Numbered from the stretch's first letter, positions 1 to 8,508 are shown. The stretch is DNA of 64,000 nt from an uncultured Rhizobiaceae group bacterium (GCA_937930635.1 CALHCF010000003.1:310001-374000); one strand, 5' to 3'. Program-made: numbers and translations. The notes: a model not told the origin generated them from the letters alone.

Positions 1-1085
1 ACGTTTTGGTGGCCCATATGGCCAATACGAAAATGCCTGTCCCATTCGGGCTGTCCCGGTTCCGCAAAACCCAGACTGATACCAAGCGTCACCCCAGCTT
101 CAGACTCGCACCAGTGTCGCAGTTTCGAAGCCTCATCACCCGGGGTGCTGATTGCAGAGACAGCGAAAGACCGTTTAGTCCGGTCTGCAATATTGTGGCG
201 CATCACACCACTTGTTCCCCAGGCGTCAATTGCATCCCACACGGCATGGGCAATGGTTTTATGCCGCGCCCATGCAGCTTCGACACCTTCTTCATGGACC
301 AGAATATCCAGCGCTTCGCGCAAGGCATAGAGATGGTGTGTCGGCGCAGTGCCGGCAAACTTCTGATAGAAAATTTCACCACGTGTGCGGGGTACCCAGT
401 CCCAATACTGACCGGGTTTGGCGCGCCCTCTGGCTTCGGCACCCTTGTCGTTGAAGTAAACAAAAGCGAGGCCAGCGGGGGTCATCAACCCCTTTTGAGA
501 GCCAGTGACCATGATATCCACGCCCCAATCGTCCATCTCAAAACGGTCGCATCCAAGGCTTGCGATACAATCGACCATGAACAGCGCATCGTGACCGGCG
601 TTTGTGATCGCCTGTCGTAGTGCCGCAATGTCATTGATGACCGACGAAGCCGTATCCGTCTGTACCGTCAGCACGGCCTTGATCGAACCGCTGCTGTCAG
701 CCCGCAACACGTCCTCCAGCTGATTGGGATCAACATCACCCTGCATTCCAAATTCCAGGAATTCCGCTTCCAGGCCGAAGCTATCACCCATCAAACCCCA
801 GTTGCGGGCAAAACGTCCGGTACACAGCACCAAAACCTTGTCACCGGGAACCAGCACATTGCGCAGCGCTGCCTCCCACGCACCATGGCCGTTGGCAATA
901 TAAATCGCGACATCGCCAGTGGTTCGCCCAACCGTTTTCAAATCGGGATAAAGCGTCTCTGTCAGATCAATCAGTTCGCCTTCGTAGATGTTTGGCGACG
1001 GTCGATGCATTGCTGCTTGTACCCGGTCAGGAATAACTGAGGGGCCAGGAATTGCCAGTTGCGCACGACCAAAATTGAGCGACAT
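1..1085 (-). CDS. Alanine/serine-glyoxylate aminotransferase family protein (3' end outside window)
   Basis: This is a fold-type I, PLP-dependent class V aminotransferase of the alanine-glyoxylate / serine-glyoxylate group, which moves an amino group onto glyoxylate. The visible 361 residues start at an ATG (MSLNFGRAQLAIPGPS). They include the cofactor-binding segment VDCIASLGCDRF (about residues 171-182) and the Schiff-base lysine in TGSQKGL (Lys198). The reading frame stays open to the window edge, so the C-terminus is missing; the family is usually near 390-400 residues. The neighbouring zinc genes run in the same direction but are unrelated in function. Serine-glyoxylate and alanine-glyoxylate activities cannot be told apart from the sequence alone. 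Confidence 0.85.
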   Translation of the reverse strand, partial: MSLNFGRAQLAIPGPSVIPDRVQAAMHRPSPNIYEGELIDLTETLYPDLKTVGRTTGDVAIYIANGHGAWEAALRNVLVPGDKVLVLCTGRFARNWGLMGDSFGLEAEFLEFGMQGDVDPNQLEDVLRADSSGSIKAVLTVQTDTASSVINDIAALRQAITNAGHDALFMVDCIASLGCDRFEMDDWGVDIMVTGSQKGLMTPAGLAFVYFNDKGAEARGRAKPGQYWDWVPRTRGEIFYQKFAGTAPTHHLYALREALDILVHEEGVEAAWARHKTIAHAVWDAIDAWGTSGVMRHNIADRTKRSFAVSAISTPGDEASKLRHWCESEAGVTLGISLGFAEPGQPEWDRHFRIGHMGHQN

Positions 1086-1220
1086 ATCAGGTGGGTCCGG
1101 ATGAGAGACTATGAGAGCTACCTTTGCTTGACTCGCGACACCGTTCAATCAAATTCGGCATCCGGCGCTCAGGTTCACCACACAATTTGGGAGAATCTGT
1201 CCAGCAGACAAGCAGGTGCC

Positions 1221-2165
1221 TTACTTTTCTTTCGACAGGCACGCAGCCATCGATTGCGCCATTCCTTCAATCAACTGAAAATAATGTTTCGGCCCCGCTT
1301 CCAGCGCTGCTCCAAGAGGGTCAAGCACCGCGGTTCGTGCGCTCGTCCCCTCGGTCACAACCGAAACCAGCCGTTGTGGAAATTGCGGTTCCGCAAAGAC
1401 ACATACAGCATCGAGCTTGCGCAGGGATTCCTGAACAGCGCTGACACGTCCCACCCCCGGCATCACGCTGGGGTTAATGGTCAGCACGGCACTGGCCTCT
1501 ACCGAAAAGCGTTTCTCAAAATACTGATAGGCATCATGAAACACCACGAAACGACGGTTCGTCAGTGGTGCTATTTGTTGGTGTATCCGGTTTTGCAGAT
1601 CTTCAAGGCCGCTATCGAGAGCAGCAGCATTTGCCGCATAAAGCTCCGCATTCTTGGGATCAGCGCGCGTCAGGGTTTTTGCGATTGTCGCAGCCATTGC
1701 CCGTGCATTCTGGGGGTCAAGCCAGATATGCAGGTCGGTCACACCATGGGCATGTTCGTCATCATTTTCATGACCTTCTTTGTGTTCGCCTTTATGTTCC
1801 CCAAGCAGGCCTGCATGCCGGCTGTTCAGTTTAACAATTCCCTCGGCGTCGATCAGCGAAACGACTGTTGCCTGAGTTGCGATGGTCTCAACCGGCTTTT
1901 CAAGAAACATCTCCATTTCATGACCGATCCAGAAAACCACATCCGCCTCTTCCAAAAGCTCGGCCTGTGAAGGTTTTAAATTGTAGTTGTGCGGCGATGC
2001 CGCCCCCTCGACAATGACCGCAGGTTCACCGACCCCCGCCATTATGGCCGACACCAACCCGTGAATCGGTTTGATCGAGGTCACGACCTTTGGTTGTGCG
2101 TGTGCTGTGCCCGATGCAATGACGAGGCAAAGGGCAGACAAAATTCTTAAAAGACAGGGGGGCAT
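1221..2165 (-). CDS. znuA: Zinc ABC transporter substrate-binding protein ZnuA
   Basis: Periplasmic zinc-binding lipocalin-unrelated cluster A-I receptor that delivers Zn2+ to ZnuBC. The chosen ATG gives 314 residues beginning MPPCLLRILSALCLVIASG, a signal peptide with a likely cleavage after TAHA. Metal-ligand histidines are visible in SIKPIHGL, in ASPHNY and in the later VFHDAYQYF. A His/Asp/Glu-rich loop (EHKGEHKEGHENDDEHAHG, about residues 120-140) is the hallmark of zinc rather than manganese receptors. The frame extends upstream across znuC, but that part lacks a signal peptide and overlaps the divergent gene, so it was not used. It is divergent from znuC across a short promoter region containing a possible Zur site. 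Confidence 0.93.
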   Translation of the reverse strand: MPPCLLRILSALCLVIASGTAHAQPKVVTSIKPIHGLVSAIMAGVGEPAVIVEGAASPHNYNLKPSQAELLEEADVVFWIGHEMEMFLEKPVETIATQATVVSLIDAEGIVKLNSRHAGLLGEHKGEHKEGHENDDEHAHGVTDLHIWLDPQNARAMAATIAKTLTRADPKNAELYAANAAALDSGLEDLQNRIHQQIAPLTNRRFVVFHDAYQYFEKRFSVEASAVLTINPSVMPGVGRVSAVQESLRKLDAVCVFAEPQFPQRLVSVVTEGTSARTAVLDPLGAALEAGPKHYFQLIEGMAQSMAACLSKEK

Positions 2166-2210
2166 GGCTGTTCTCAAATCAGGTGCTTGCAAAGGAAAGC
2201 AGGCTTTTGT

Positions 2211-2233
2211 TGTGTAATGATATAACATATGCA
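2211..2233. promoter_or_regulatory. Possible Zur operator between znuA and znuC
   Basis: The AT-rich stretch TGTAATGATATAACATATGC lies midway between the divergent znuA and znuC starts. Its right half (ATAACATA) matches the half-site typical of alphaproteobacterial Zur boxes, whereas the left half is poorly conserved. The site is inferred from its position and the presence of zur in the same locus; symmetry is imperfect. Confidence 0.4.
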
Positions 2234-2282
2234 AAAACTGTGAAAAGCCTTGAAACTCTTTTCTTTGACGAGACCCTTCACG

Positions 2283-3107
2283 TTGACCCCTCTTATCACG
2301 CTTCAAAATGCCGGTATCCAACGCGATGGCCTGTGGCCGGTGCGCGGAGTGGACCTTGCGGTCAACCCTGGTGAGATTGTGACACTCATCGGACCCAATG
2401 GATCCGGCAAATCCACAACAGCAAAAATGGCGCTTGGAATTCTCAAACCAGACGAGGGCACAGCAAGCCGTCGGCCCGGCTTGCAGGTGGGCTATGTGCC
2501 TCAAAAAATCTTCATCGACTGGACCTTGCCGCTGACTGTTGAGCGTTTCATGCAACTGACCGGCAAACTGACCCCATCAGAGTGCCAGTCAGCGCTTGAG
2601 GCAACCGGAATTGCACATCTCAGCCGGGCTGAAATGCGTCACCTTTCCGGTGGTGAATTTCAGCGTGCGCTTCTGGCCCGCGCCATCACCCGAAAACCAG
2701 AACTTCTGGTTCTTGATGAACCGGTACAGGGAGTCGATTTTTCCGGAGAGATTGCACTTTACGACCTTATCAAACGGATTCGCGACGAACTTGGTTGCGG
2801 CATGCTGCTGATCTCCCATGACCTACATCTGGTCATGGCAGCCACAGATCGCGTTATCTGCCTTAACGGCCATATCTGTTGTCAGGGAAGCCCCAAGGCC
2901 GTGGCCTCAAGTGTTGAATATCAGGATCTGTTTGGTGTGCGCGCAGACCCGGCTCTCGCCATCTACAAACACCGGCACGATCACACCCATCTGCCCGATG
3001 GAACGGTGTCACACGCCGATGGCACGGTTACAGACAACTGTCACCCCGGTGATGGACATCACCACAGTGACGGAGCAACCGAGAAAGTAATTCCCGATGC
3101 TCGCTGA
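2283..3107 (+). CDS. znuC: Zinc ABC transporter ATP-binding protein ZnuC
   Basis: ATPase subunit that powers zinc import through ZnuB. It shows Walker A GPNGSGKST, a signature LSGGEFQRA, Walker B LLVLDEP and the switch histidine in LISHDLH. No ATG is present at the N-terminus: the chosen TTG gives MTPLITLQNAG and 274 residues, matching the usual family start; upstream in-frame TTGs at 2250 and 2265 are alternatives. The C-terminal 40 residues are unusually rich in His and Asp (HRHDHTHLPDG, HPGDGHHHSDG), consistent with extra zinc binding. Its end overlaps znuB by 11 bases, indicating translational coupling. Confidence 0.92.
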   Translation: MTPLITLQNAGIQRDGLWPVRGVDLAVNPGEIVTLIGPNGSGKSTTAKMALGILKPDEGTASRRPGLQVGYVPQKIFIDWTLPLTVERFMQLTGKLTPSECQSALEATGIAHLSRAEMRHLSGGEFQRALLARAITRKPELLVLDEPVQGVDFSGEIALYDLIKRIRDELGCGMLLISHDLHLVMAATDRVICLNGHICCQGSPKAVASSVEYQDLFGVRADPALAIYKHRHDHTHLPDGTVSHADGTVTDNCHPGDGHHHSDGATEKVIPDAR

Positions 3108-3948
3108 TCTTTTTGCACTGGACAGTTTCTTCGCCAGAGCGGTTGTCGCTGGCATTGGCGTTGCTCTTATAGCCGGACCGCTGGGCTGTTTCGTAATCTG
3201 GCGGCGGCTCGCTTATTTTGGTGACACTCTCTCCCACGCTGCCCTGCTCGGTGTTGCGCTCGCATTTCTGCTGGAAATCAACATCACTCTGGCAGTTTTC
3301 ATCACATCAGTGCTGATCTCCATTTCATTGTTGATGCTGCAAAAACGGGCAACGCTGTCATCCGATGCAGTCCTTGGCCTGTTGTCACATTCCAGCCTCG
3401 CTCTTGGCTTGGTGGTCTTGGCGCTCATGGTGTGGATACGCATCGATCTCATGTCGCTTTTGCTTGGTGATATTCTCGCAGTCTCCAAGGCCGATATTGA
3501 CGTGATCTACATTGGTGGCGCCGCAGTTCTGGTCATGCTGGCGCTGATCTGGCGCCCGCTTTTTGCAGCAACGGTGAACCGTGAGCTGGCAGAAGCAGAA
3601 GGAATGAACCCGAACCGGGCCAATATCATCTTCATGGTTCTTTTGGCGATCATGATCGCGATAGCGATGAAAATCGTTGGGGTTCTGCTGATTACCGCCA
3701 TGCTGATCATTCCGGCAGCCACAGCGCGCCGTTTCTCTGCCGGACCGGAGCAAATGGCTGTTCTGGCAGCTCTGATTGGTGTTCTGGCAGTCCTTTTTGG
3801 TCTCTTCGGATCCCGGACATGGGACACACAGTCCGGCCCATCCATCGTATTGGCTTCCTTTTTTCTGTTCCTTGTCAGCCTCACACCCCTGGCCTCCTGG
3901 CTGACAGCTCGCCGCCAACGGAGAAACCCGAAGGAGATGTCATCATGA
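3097..3948 (+). CDS. znuB: Zinc ABC transporter permease ZnuB
   Basis: Inner-membrane channel subunit of the ABC-3 family that forms the zinc pore with ZnuC and receives zinc from ZnuA. The 283-residue protein is hydrophobic throughout with about eight or nine predicted membrane segments. It carries the family features GPLGCFVIWRRLAYFGDTLS near residues 27-46 and the conserved EAEGMNP loop in the middle. The start overlaps the end of znuC and the stop overlaps the start of zur (ATGA), so znuC, znuB and zur form one tightly coupled operon. Confidence 0.93.
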   Translation: MLADLFALDSFFARAVVAGIGVALIAGPLGCFVIWRRLAYFGDTLSHAALLGVALAFLLEINITLAVFITSVLISISLLMLQKRATLSSDAVLGLLSHSSLALGLVVLALMVWIRIDLMSLLLGDILAVSKADIDVIYIGGAAVLVMLALIWRPLFAATVNRELAEAEGMNPNRANIIFMVLLAIMIAIAMKIVGVLLITAMLIIPAATARRFSAGPEQMAVLAALIGVLAVLFGLFGSRTWDTQSGPSIVLASFFLFLVSLTPLASWLTARRQRRNPKEMSS

Positions 3949-4349
3949 CCATGAACCAGGAAACAAAGGGTGGGCTGACGAAAAATCAGTCTCTGGTTTT
4001 TGAAACCCTGTCCTCTGCAAGAGCACCATTGAGCGCCTATACAATTCTGGACAAGCTGCGCGACCGTGGGTTCCGCGCTCCACTCCAGGTCTATCGTGCA
4101 CTCGACAAGCTCATGGAAGGCGGCGCTGTGCATCGGTTGGAAAGTCTAAATGCCTTTGTCGCCTGCAATCACCCCGATTGCCAGATGCGCAAGACAATTG
4201 CCTTCACCATCTGCGACACATGCGGACAGGTGGAAGAAATCAACGATGAGGTCCTGTCTCAACACTTGGAAACAATCGCCAAGCGCAATGAATTCCAGCC
4301 TCAAAAACTGACTGTTGAGCTCCGCGGCCTCTGCATGGATTGCAGATAG
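3945..4349 (+). CDS. zur: Zinc uptake regulator Zur (Fur family)
   Basis: Zinc-sensing repressor expected to bind the znuA/znuC promoter when zinc is plentiful. The 134-residue protein has an N-terminal winged helix (about residues 12-75, including QVYRALDKL) and a C-terminal dimerisation region. The cysteine pairs CNHPDC, CDTC and the terminal CMDC fit structural zinc sites of Zur-type Fur proteins. The start ATG overlaps the znuB stop (ATGA), and AAGGAGATG just upstream supplies a ribosome binding site. Placement as last gene of znuCB-zur implies autoregulation. The zinc neighbourhood favours Zur over Fur or PerR. Confidence 0.92.
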   Translation: MTMNQETKGGLTKNQSLVFETLSSARAPLSAYTILDKLRDRGFRAPLQVYRALDKLMEGGAVHRLESLNAFVACNHPDCQMRKTIAFTICDTCGQVEEINDEVLSQHLETIAKRNEFQPQKLTVELRGLCMDCR

Positions 4350-4383
4350 TTGAAGCCAACCGGCAGGGTTGGCCGGACCCAAA

Positions 4384-5172
4384 TCAGCAGCCTTTGAATT
4401 TCGGCTTTTCCTTGTTGAGAAACGATTCCAGACCATGGGGACCATCATATGTGGTCATCATACTCGCGATGAACTGCGTTTCCTTCTCCAACTGCGTCTC
4501 CATTGTGCCGGAATACGCGGTCTGCAACATACGTTTTACACCACCGTAGGATTTTGTCGGACCCGCCGCAAAAGTCGTGGCGAGTGCCCTTGCCTCATCC
4601 ATCAGGTTTTCCGGCTCGACAACACGATTGACGATGCCCCAGTCACAGGCCTCCTGTGCTGACAAGACCCGATTGGTGAGCATCAGCTCCTTTGCCCGCA
4701 ACAAGCCCACGTGCTTTGCAAGAAAATAGGTGGATGATCCGTCCGGTGTGAGGCCAGAAGCTGTATAGGCCGACACAAATTTCGCTTTCTGCGACGCCAA
4801 AACATAATCGCCGGACAAGACCATGGAAAAGCCGCCACCTCCGGCGGTGCCGTTAACGGCCATGATGACCGGTGCATCAATGTTTGCAAATCGTATCAGC
4901 GCGGCATGGAGAATGGTTGCCATGCGCAAGAGGTGGGCTTCCTTTTGATCGCCAACAGCTTTGAACTCGTTGAGATCACCACCACCACAGAACAACTTGC
5001 CTTCACCTGTGATAATGATGGCGCGAATATCGGACCGGGTGGCGCAGAGAACCGAGACTTCGAGCAGTTCATTTGCCATCGTCGCATCAAGCGCATTGGC
5101 GTCATTTGGTCTGTCGAGCGTGATCGTGGCGATACTATCAGAGATTTCAAATTTCAGCGTTTGATAAGCCAT
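4384..5172 (-). CDS. Enoyl-CoA hydratase/isomerase family protein
   Basis: Crotonase-fold protein that probably hydrates or isomerises an acyl-CoA; substrate unknown. The 262-residue protein starts MAYQTLKFEISDSIATITLD after a good AAGGAAA ribosome site. The oxyanion-hole segments are present: EGKLFCGGGDL (about residues 63-73) and NGTAGGGGFSMVLSGD (about 106-121). In the position of the second catalytic glutamate it has GLTPDGSS, the Asp-Gly form seen in PaaG-like isomerases. It is convergent with zur and lies 76 bases downstream of a DsbA-fold isomerase and an SDR on the same strand, suggesting a small degradative operon, although the intergenic space is not tight. Confidence 0.85.
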   Translation of the reverse strand: MAYQTLKFEISDSIATITLDRPNDANALDATMANELLEVSVLCATRSDIRAIIITGEGKLFCGGGDLNEFKAVGDQKEAHLLRMATILHAALIRFANIDAPVIMAVNGTAGGGGFSMVLSGDYVLASQKAKFVSAYTASGLTPDGSSTYFLAKHVGLLRAKELMLTNRVLSAQEACDWGIVNRVVEPENLMDEARALATTFAAGPTKSYGGVKRMLQTAYSGTMETQLEKETQFIASMMTTYDGPHGLESFLNKEKPKFKGC

Positions 5173-5248
5173 GGGCCGTTTCCTTTTCTCGACATTGGAG
5201 AAATGGTTCATGAGAACACAGAGTTGGTCAACTCTTGCTCAGATGATT

Positions 5249-5866
5249 TCACGCCCCTGCCTTGGTTTGTCGAACGATTTCTTCCTCAACCTGTGCCAGC
5301 CGTTCTTTGCCAAAGAACATCTCATCACCAACAAAGAATGTGGGGATTCCAAACGCGCCGCGTTCAACCGCCTTCTGCGTATTTTCCAGCAATCCCGCCT
5401 TGACCGTCGGATCCCTGGTTTTTTCCAGCAAGGCTGAACCGTCAAAACCGGATTCATCAAGCGCTGCGACAAAAACCTCCGGGTCATCCATCTTCTTTTC
5501 GGCTTCCCACATATGGTGAAGCCCCGCAGTGACATAATCTTCCAGCCATCCCTCGTCACGGGCAACAATTGCGCCACGCATCAACATCAGCGTATTGACT
5601 GGAAAATTCGGGTTCATCCTGAAATCTGTAAGCTTGTGCTTTGCAACAAACCGGCGGAACTCCAGCAAATCATAGGCAGACTTGTTCTGGATATTGGCAA
5701 AAGCGACCATAGGCGCCTGATTGTTCGTGGCCTTGAAAATACCACCTAGGAGACAGGGCACCGTGTTAAAACCAACCCCGGTGCGCTGCGTTATCTTAGG
5801 CAAGGCCCTGCTGACCAAATAGGCGTTGGGGCTTGCGAAATCGAAAATAAAATCAACGTCAGGCAT
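5249..5866 (-). CDS. DsbA-family 2-hydroxychromene-2-carboxylate isomerase-like protein
   Basis: Thioredoxin-fold protein of the kappa-GST / HCCA-isomerase group, which uses glutathione in aromatic ring breakdown (NahD-like). The N-terminal motif DFASPNAYL replaces the CXXC of true DsbA with the serine typical of this family. Other family landmarks are GVGFNTVPCLLGGIF and the late FGIPTFFVGDEMFFGKERL. The chosen ATG (MPDVDFIFD, 205 residues) follows GGTGAG; an in-frame GTG at 5878 would overlap the preceding SDR stop. Close coupling to that SDR suggests a shared transcript. The true substrate cannot be read from sequence. Confidence 0.85.
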   Translation of the reverse strand: MPDVDFIFDFASPNAYLVSRALPKITQRTGVGFNTVPCLLGGIFKATNNQAPMVAFANIQNKSAYDLLEFRRFVAKHKLTDFRMNPNFPVNTLMLMRGAIVARDEGWLEDYVTAGLHHMWEAEKKMDDPEVFVAALDESGFDGSALLEKTRDPTVKAGLLENTQKAVERGAFGIPTFFVGDEMFFGKERLAQVEEEIVRQTKAGA

Positions 5867-5874
5867 CGCACATC

Positions 5875-6618
5875 TCACCAGTTCTCGCGCCAGGGGCGCA
5901 GATCAATCTCATGCGTCCAGGCGTTACGCGGCTGTTTGTGTAACCAGACATAGTTTTCTGCAATTGCCTGTGGTGATAAGATCCGATCGTCTTCACGCGC
6001 CATATCGACGCCCTGCATATTCTCACGAATGAACTGTGAATCGATGGCTCCATCGATAACCACATGCGCCACATGTATGTTCTTGGGTCCCAGTTCACGT
6101 GCCATAGATTGGGCCAGCGCTCGCAGCCCATGTTTGGCCCCTGCAAAGGCGCTAAAGCCTGATGATCCACGCATGCTGGCAGAGGCCCCGGTAAAAAGAA
6201 TTGTTCCGCGCCCGCGCTCCAGCATCACCTTGCTGACTTCCCGTCCCATGAGAAAACCGGCAAAACAGCCCATCTCCCAAACCTTCCGGTAAACACGCGA
6301 TGTCGTTGCGGTAACACCAAAACGAACATTGGCTCCAATGTTAAACACCGCCACCTCAATAGGGCCGATTATTTTTTCAACTGTGCTGACAAGTTCGATT
6401 ACGGATTCCTCGTCACGGGCATCGCTGGGAAATGCATGAGCCCGCGCACCCGTATCCCGAATACTTTGCGCAAGCTTTTCAGCTTTTTCAGCATGGCGGG
6501 GCCGCCGGGTTACACAGGCTTCGTAACCTTCCCGGGCAAAAGCACGGGCAATTGCGCTGCCGGTATCATCTCCCGCTCCAACGACCAGACATGCACCACG
6601 GCTTTTGTGTTCAACCAT
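5875..6618 (-). CDS. SDR-family protein lacking the catalytic tyrosine
   Basis: A 247-residue Rossmann-fold protein of the short-chain dehydrogenase/reductase superfamily. The nucleotide-binding glycine motif is degenerate but recognisable (VVGAGDDTGSAIA). The serine region TGASASMRGSSGF is present. In the YxxxK position it reads FAGAKHG, with Phe replacing Tyr while the Lys is kept; the following ALAQSMARELGPKNIHVAHV is typical of the family. The substitution suggests altered chemistry or a non-enzymatic role, although related SDRs with this form appear to exist. It starts after GAAGGGAAT and ends just before the DsbA-fold gene, so the two are probably cotranscribed. Confidence 0.82.
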   Translation of the reverse strand: MVEHKSRGACLVVGAGDDTGSAIARAFAREGYEACVTRRPRHAEKAEKLAQSIRDTGARAHAFPSDARDEESVIELVSTVEKIIGPIEVAVFNIGANVRFGVTATTSRVYRKVWEMGCFAGFLMGREVSKVMLERGRGTILFTGASASMRGSSGFSAFAGAKHGLRALAQSMARELGPKNIHVAHVVIDGAIDSQFIRENMQGVDMAREDDRILSPQAIAENYVWLHKQPRNAWTHEIDLRPWRENW

Positions 6619-6837
6619 GATTTTGAATTCCCTTCACAAACCAGACTGCCGTTTTGCCAATCGTGCACCCAAATCGTCCAACTGACCAAATCTGATTTCC
6701 ACAGCCTAAGCTAAACGCTCTGCACATCAGCCTACGTTCGGTTTGACGATGTGATTACCCCGGATGAAATCCGGGCAAGCTTGATAACAATCCTTTTCAG
6801 CATTATCTAATGGCAACGGGGACCAGCAGATTGGAAC

Positions 6838-7290
6838 ATGCCCATGACGGCGCTTGAAACCGTCAATGCGATCAGTTGGACATGCCGCCCTACCTGGAAG
6901 CGCGCTTCTGTCAACACTTTATGGTGTCTGCTGGGCTGCTCTATTGGCGATTTGGGAACCATTGCCTTTTTTCAGTTTACCGGCATCGGCTGGCCGACGC
7001 TCGCCATCATGACCCTGGCAATCATCAATGGTCTTCTTACGTCGATTGCACTGGAAACCGTAATCCTGTCGCGGCAAATGGAGTTGGCGGCGGCCTTCAA
7101 AACGGCACTTGGCATGTCCCTGATTTCCATGATTTCCATGGAAGTCGCCATGAATGTTGTCGATGTTCTTTTAACCGGGGGAGCACGCCTTACATTCTGG
7201 GTGGTGCCCATCATGTTGATCGCCGGCTTTATTACACCGCTGCCCTACAATTACTGGCGCCTGAAGGCGCTGGGCAAAGCCTGTCACTGA
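6838..7290 (+). CDS. DUF4396 membrane protein
   Basis: A 150-residue integral membrane protein of unknown function. The segment NTLWCLLGCSIGDLGTIAFF near residues 26-45 fits the DUF4396 signature (Cys-x3-Gly-Cys-x2-Gly-Asp). About four membrane helices are visible, the last followed by the basic tail PYNYWRLKALGKACH. It is a single gene between divergent neighbours and has no obvious operon partner. The two adjacent cysteines in the first helix might bind a metal or form a redox pair, but that is speculation. Confidence 0.7.
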   Translation: MPMTALETVNAISWTCRPTWKRASVNTLWCLLGCSIGDLGTIAFFQFTGIGWPTLAIMTLAIINGLLTSIALETVILSRQMELAAAFKTALGMSLISMISMEVAMNVVDVLLTGGARLTFWVVPIMLIAGFITPLPYNYWRLKALGKACH

Positions 7291-7409
7291 GCTGGGCGCA
7301 TGCGGCGATATTATTGGCGACAGCCTTTTTGACCATCGCCTTCACACCTCCTGTTGAACCTGGGTAGGCGTGCGCGCCGTCCTGATTGGCTGGGAAGCTG
7401 GCGGTCCAA

Positions 7410-8045
7410 TTAACGAGCGGTCAAAGAATTGGTTTCCATATCAAGAAAAAGACGCCCGATGGTCCCAACGGGCTGATAGAGCAAACTGTTCTCGGCAACT
7501 TCCAGATTGCCAAAGAAAGCAAAGGCCCAGGGCTCGATAAAACTTGCAAAAAATTCTGCCTGAACAGCAGCTCCGGCAGGCTCGCCATAGACCCCGGAGA
7601 TCAGCCCAGACATCATTTCCATGAGCGAACCGATGTGATCTTCGTCTCGCTGAACATTATCATTGCGGGCAATACCAAGCTCAGGCATGGCAAGACGCAG
7701 TTTGTGTAACGGTTCTGCCTGCAGCTCGCCGGTTATGTAGTAGGATGCGTAGGGCACAAGCTCGCCGCGCGGATCGTCGCCAAACAGTCTGTCATACTCG
7801 TCACGGGCTGATTTGACATCAGTGGCTGCGGCAAGTTTGGACAGCGTGCTGAAAGCCCGTCCCATCTGTGTTTCGTCACCTGAAAGGCCTTTGAGATTTT
7901 CAATAATCTCTCCGGTCGGTTTCACGAACAACAGTCGTCCAAGCAGGCCATACAGGCTTGCGCGTATTGTATCTTCTTCATTCACAACTAAATCTGCCAC
8001 CTGTCGGGCCACAGACGCACTACAAAGCCTGATCGACTTAGACAC
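7410..8045 (-). CDS. TorD/DmsD-family molecular chaperone
   Basis: Cytoplasmic all-helical chaperone of the TorD family (211 residues), which assists cofactor loading and Tat export of molybdenum enzymes. Family features are RASLYGLLGRLLF near residue 30, the YASYYITGEL segment and the conserved acidic EDHIGSLMEMM motif near residue 135. No molybdoenzyme gene is present next to it in this window, so its client is unknown; formate dehydrogenase, DMSO reductase or TMAO reductase types are possible. The start used is a GTG without a strong ribosome site; in-frame GTG codons 12-21 residues downstream are alternatives. A 16-base tandem repeat lies about 110 bases upstream. Confidence 0.82.
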   Translation of the reverse strand: MSKSIRLCSASVARQVADLVVNEEDTIRASLYGLLGRLLFVKPTGEIIENLKGLSGDETQMGRAFSTLSKLAAATDVKSARDEYDRLFGDDPRGELVPYASYYITGELQAEPLHKLRLAMPELGIARNDNVQRDEDHIGSLMEMMSGLISGVYGEPAGAAVQAEFFASFIEPWAFAFFGNLEVAENSLLYQPVGTIGRLFLDMETNSLTAR

Positions 8046-8153
8046 GCATTCAAAGATTCTGGCAAGTCATCCGCACACTGTTGCACTTTTATATCCAAAT
8101 TTTGACCGTCGTGGTGCAGCATGGTTTTACTCAAAAATGATGTTGGGCACCGT

Positions 8154-8185
8154 TGCATATGATTCAGTGTGCATATGGTTCAGTG
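8154..8185. repeat. Two-copy 16-bp tandem repeat upstream of the TorD-like gene
   Basis: TGCATATGATTCAGTG is followed directly by TGCATATGGTTCAGTG, a single mismatch in 16 bases. Sixteen-base spacing is close to one and a half helix turns. The arrangement could be a pair of regulator sites for the divergent promoters, or a chance duplication. Confidence 0.7.
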
Positions 8186-8448
8186 CCCTTGGTCTCAAGC
8201 CGTACCATTACCGTATCGGCAATTTCTCTGTAAATGGCCGTATCAGCACCTGTTTTCTCCGGTTTTCGTGATTGAATGTGATTGATCTGCTCATTATCAG
8301 ACAGTTGTGATCAATACAGTCATGTTAAAAGCGGTTTCAGCCGACTGTAAAAGCCGGGTTGTCGTGACTTCTTTCAGCAGGGCGTTAAGGATGCCTCAAG
8401 AATGATCACCCGTCACGACAGCCTTTGCAGTAAACAGGAGGCCGGATC

Positions 8449-8508
8449 ATGTGCCGCTCAACACGAGTGAGAGGTACAGGGTCGATGCAACCACGAGTTA
8501 AAGAGTAA
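8449..8508 (+). CDS. Candidate 19-residue peptide with a perfect ribosome binding site
   Basis: ATG TGC CGC TCA begins a 20-codon frame ending in TAA (MCRSTRVRGTGSMQPRVKE). Its only strong support is the preceding AACAGGAGGCCGGATC, the strongest Shine-Dalgarno sequence in this part of the window. The peptide is basic, has one cysteine, and ends about 50 bases before the L,D-transpeptidase start. It could be a leader peptide, a real microprotein or a chance frame. No homologue is recognised. Confidence 0.3.
   Translation: MCRSTRVRGTGSMQPRVKE

Noticed and set aside
6..620. Plus-strand frame of 204 codons at the left edge
   Set aside because: It is antisense to the clear aminotransferase gene, which has the cofactor lysine motif and continuous similarity to its family.
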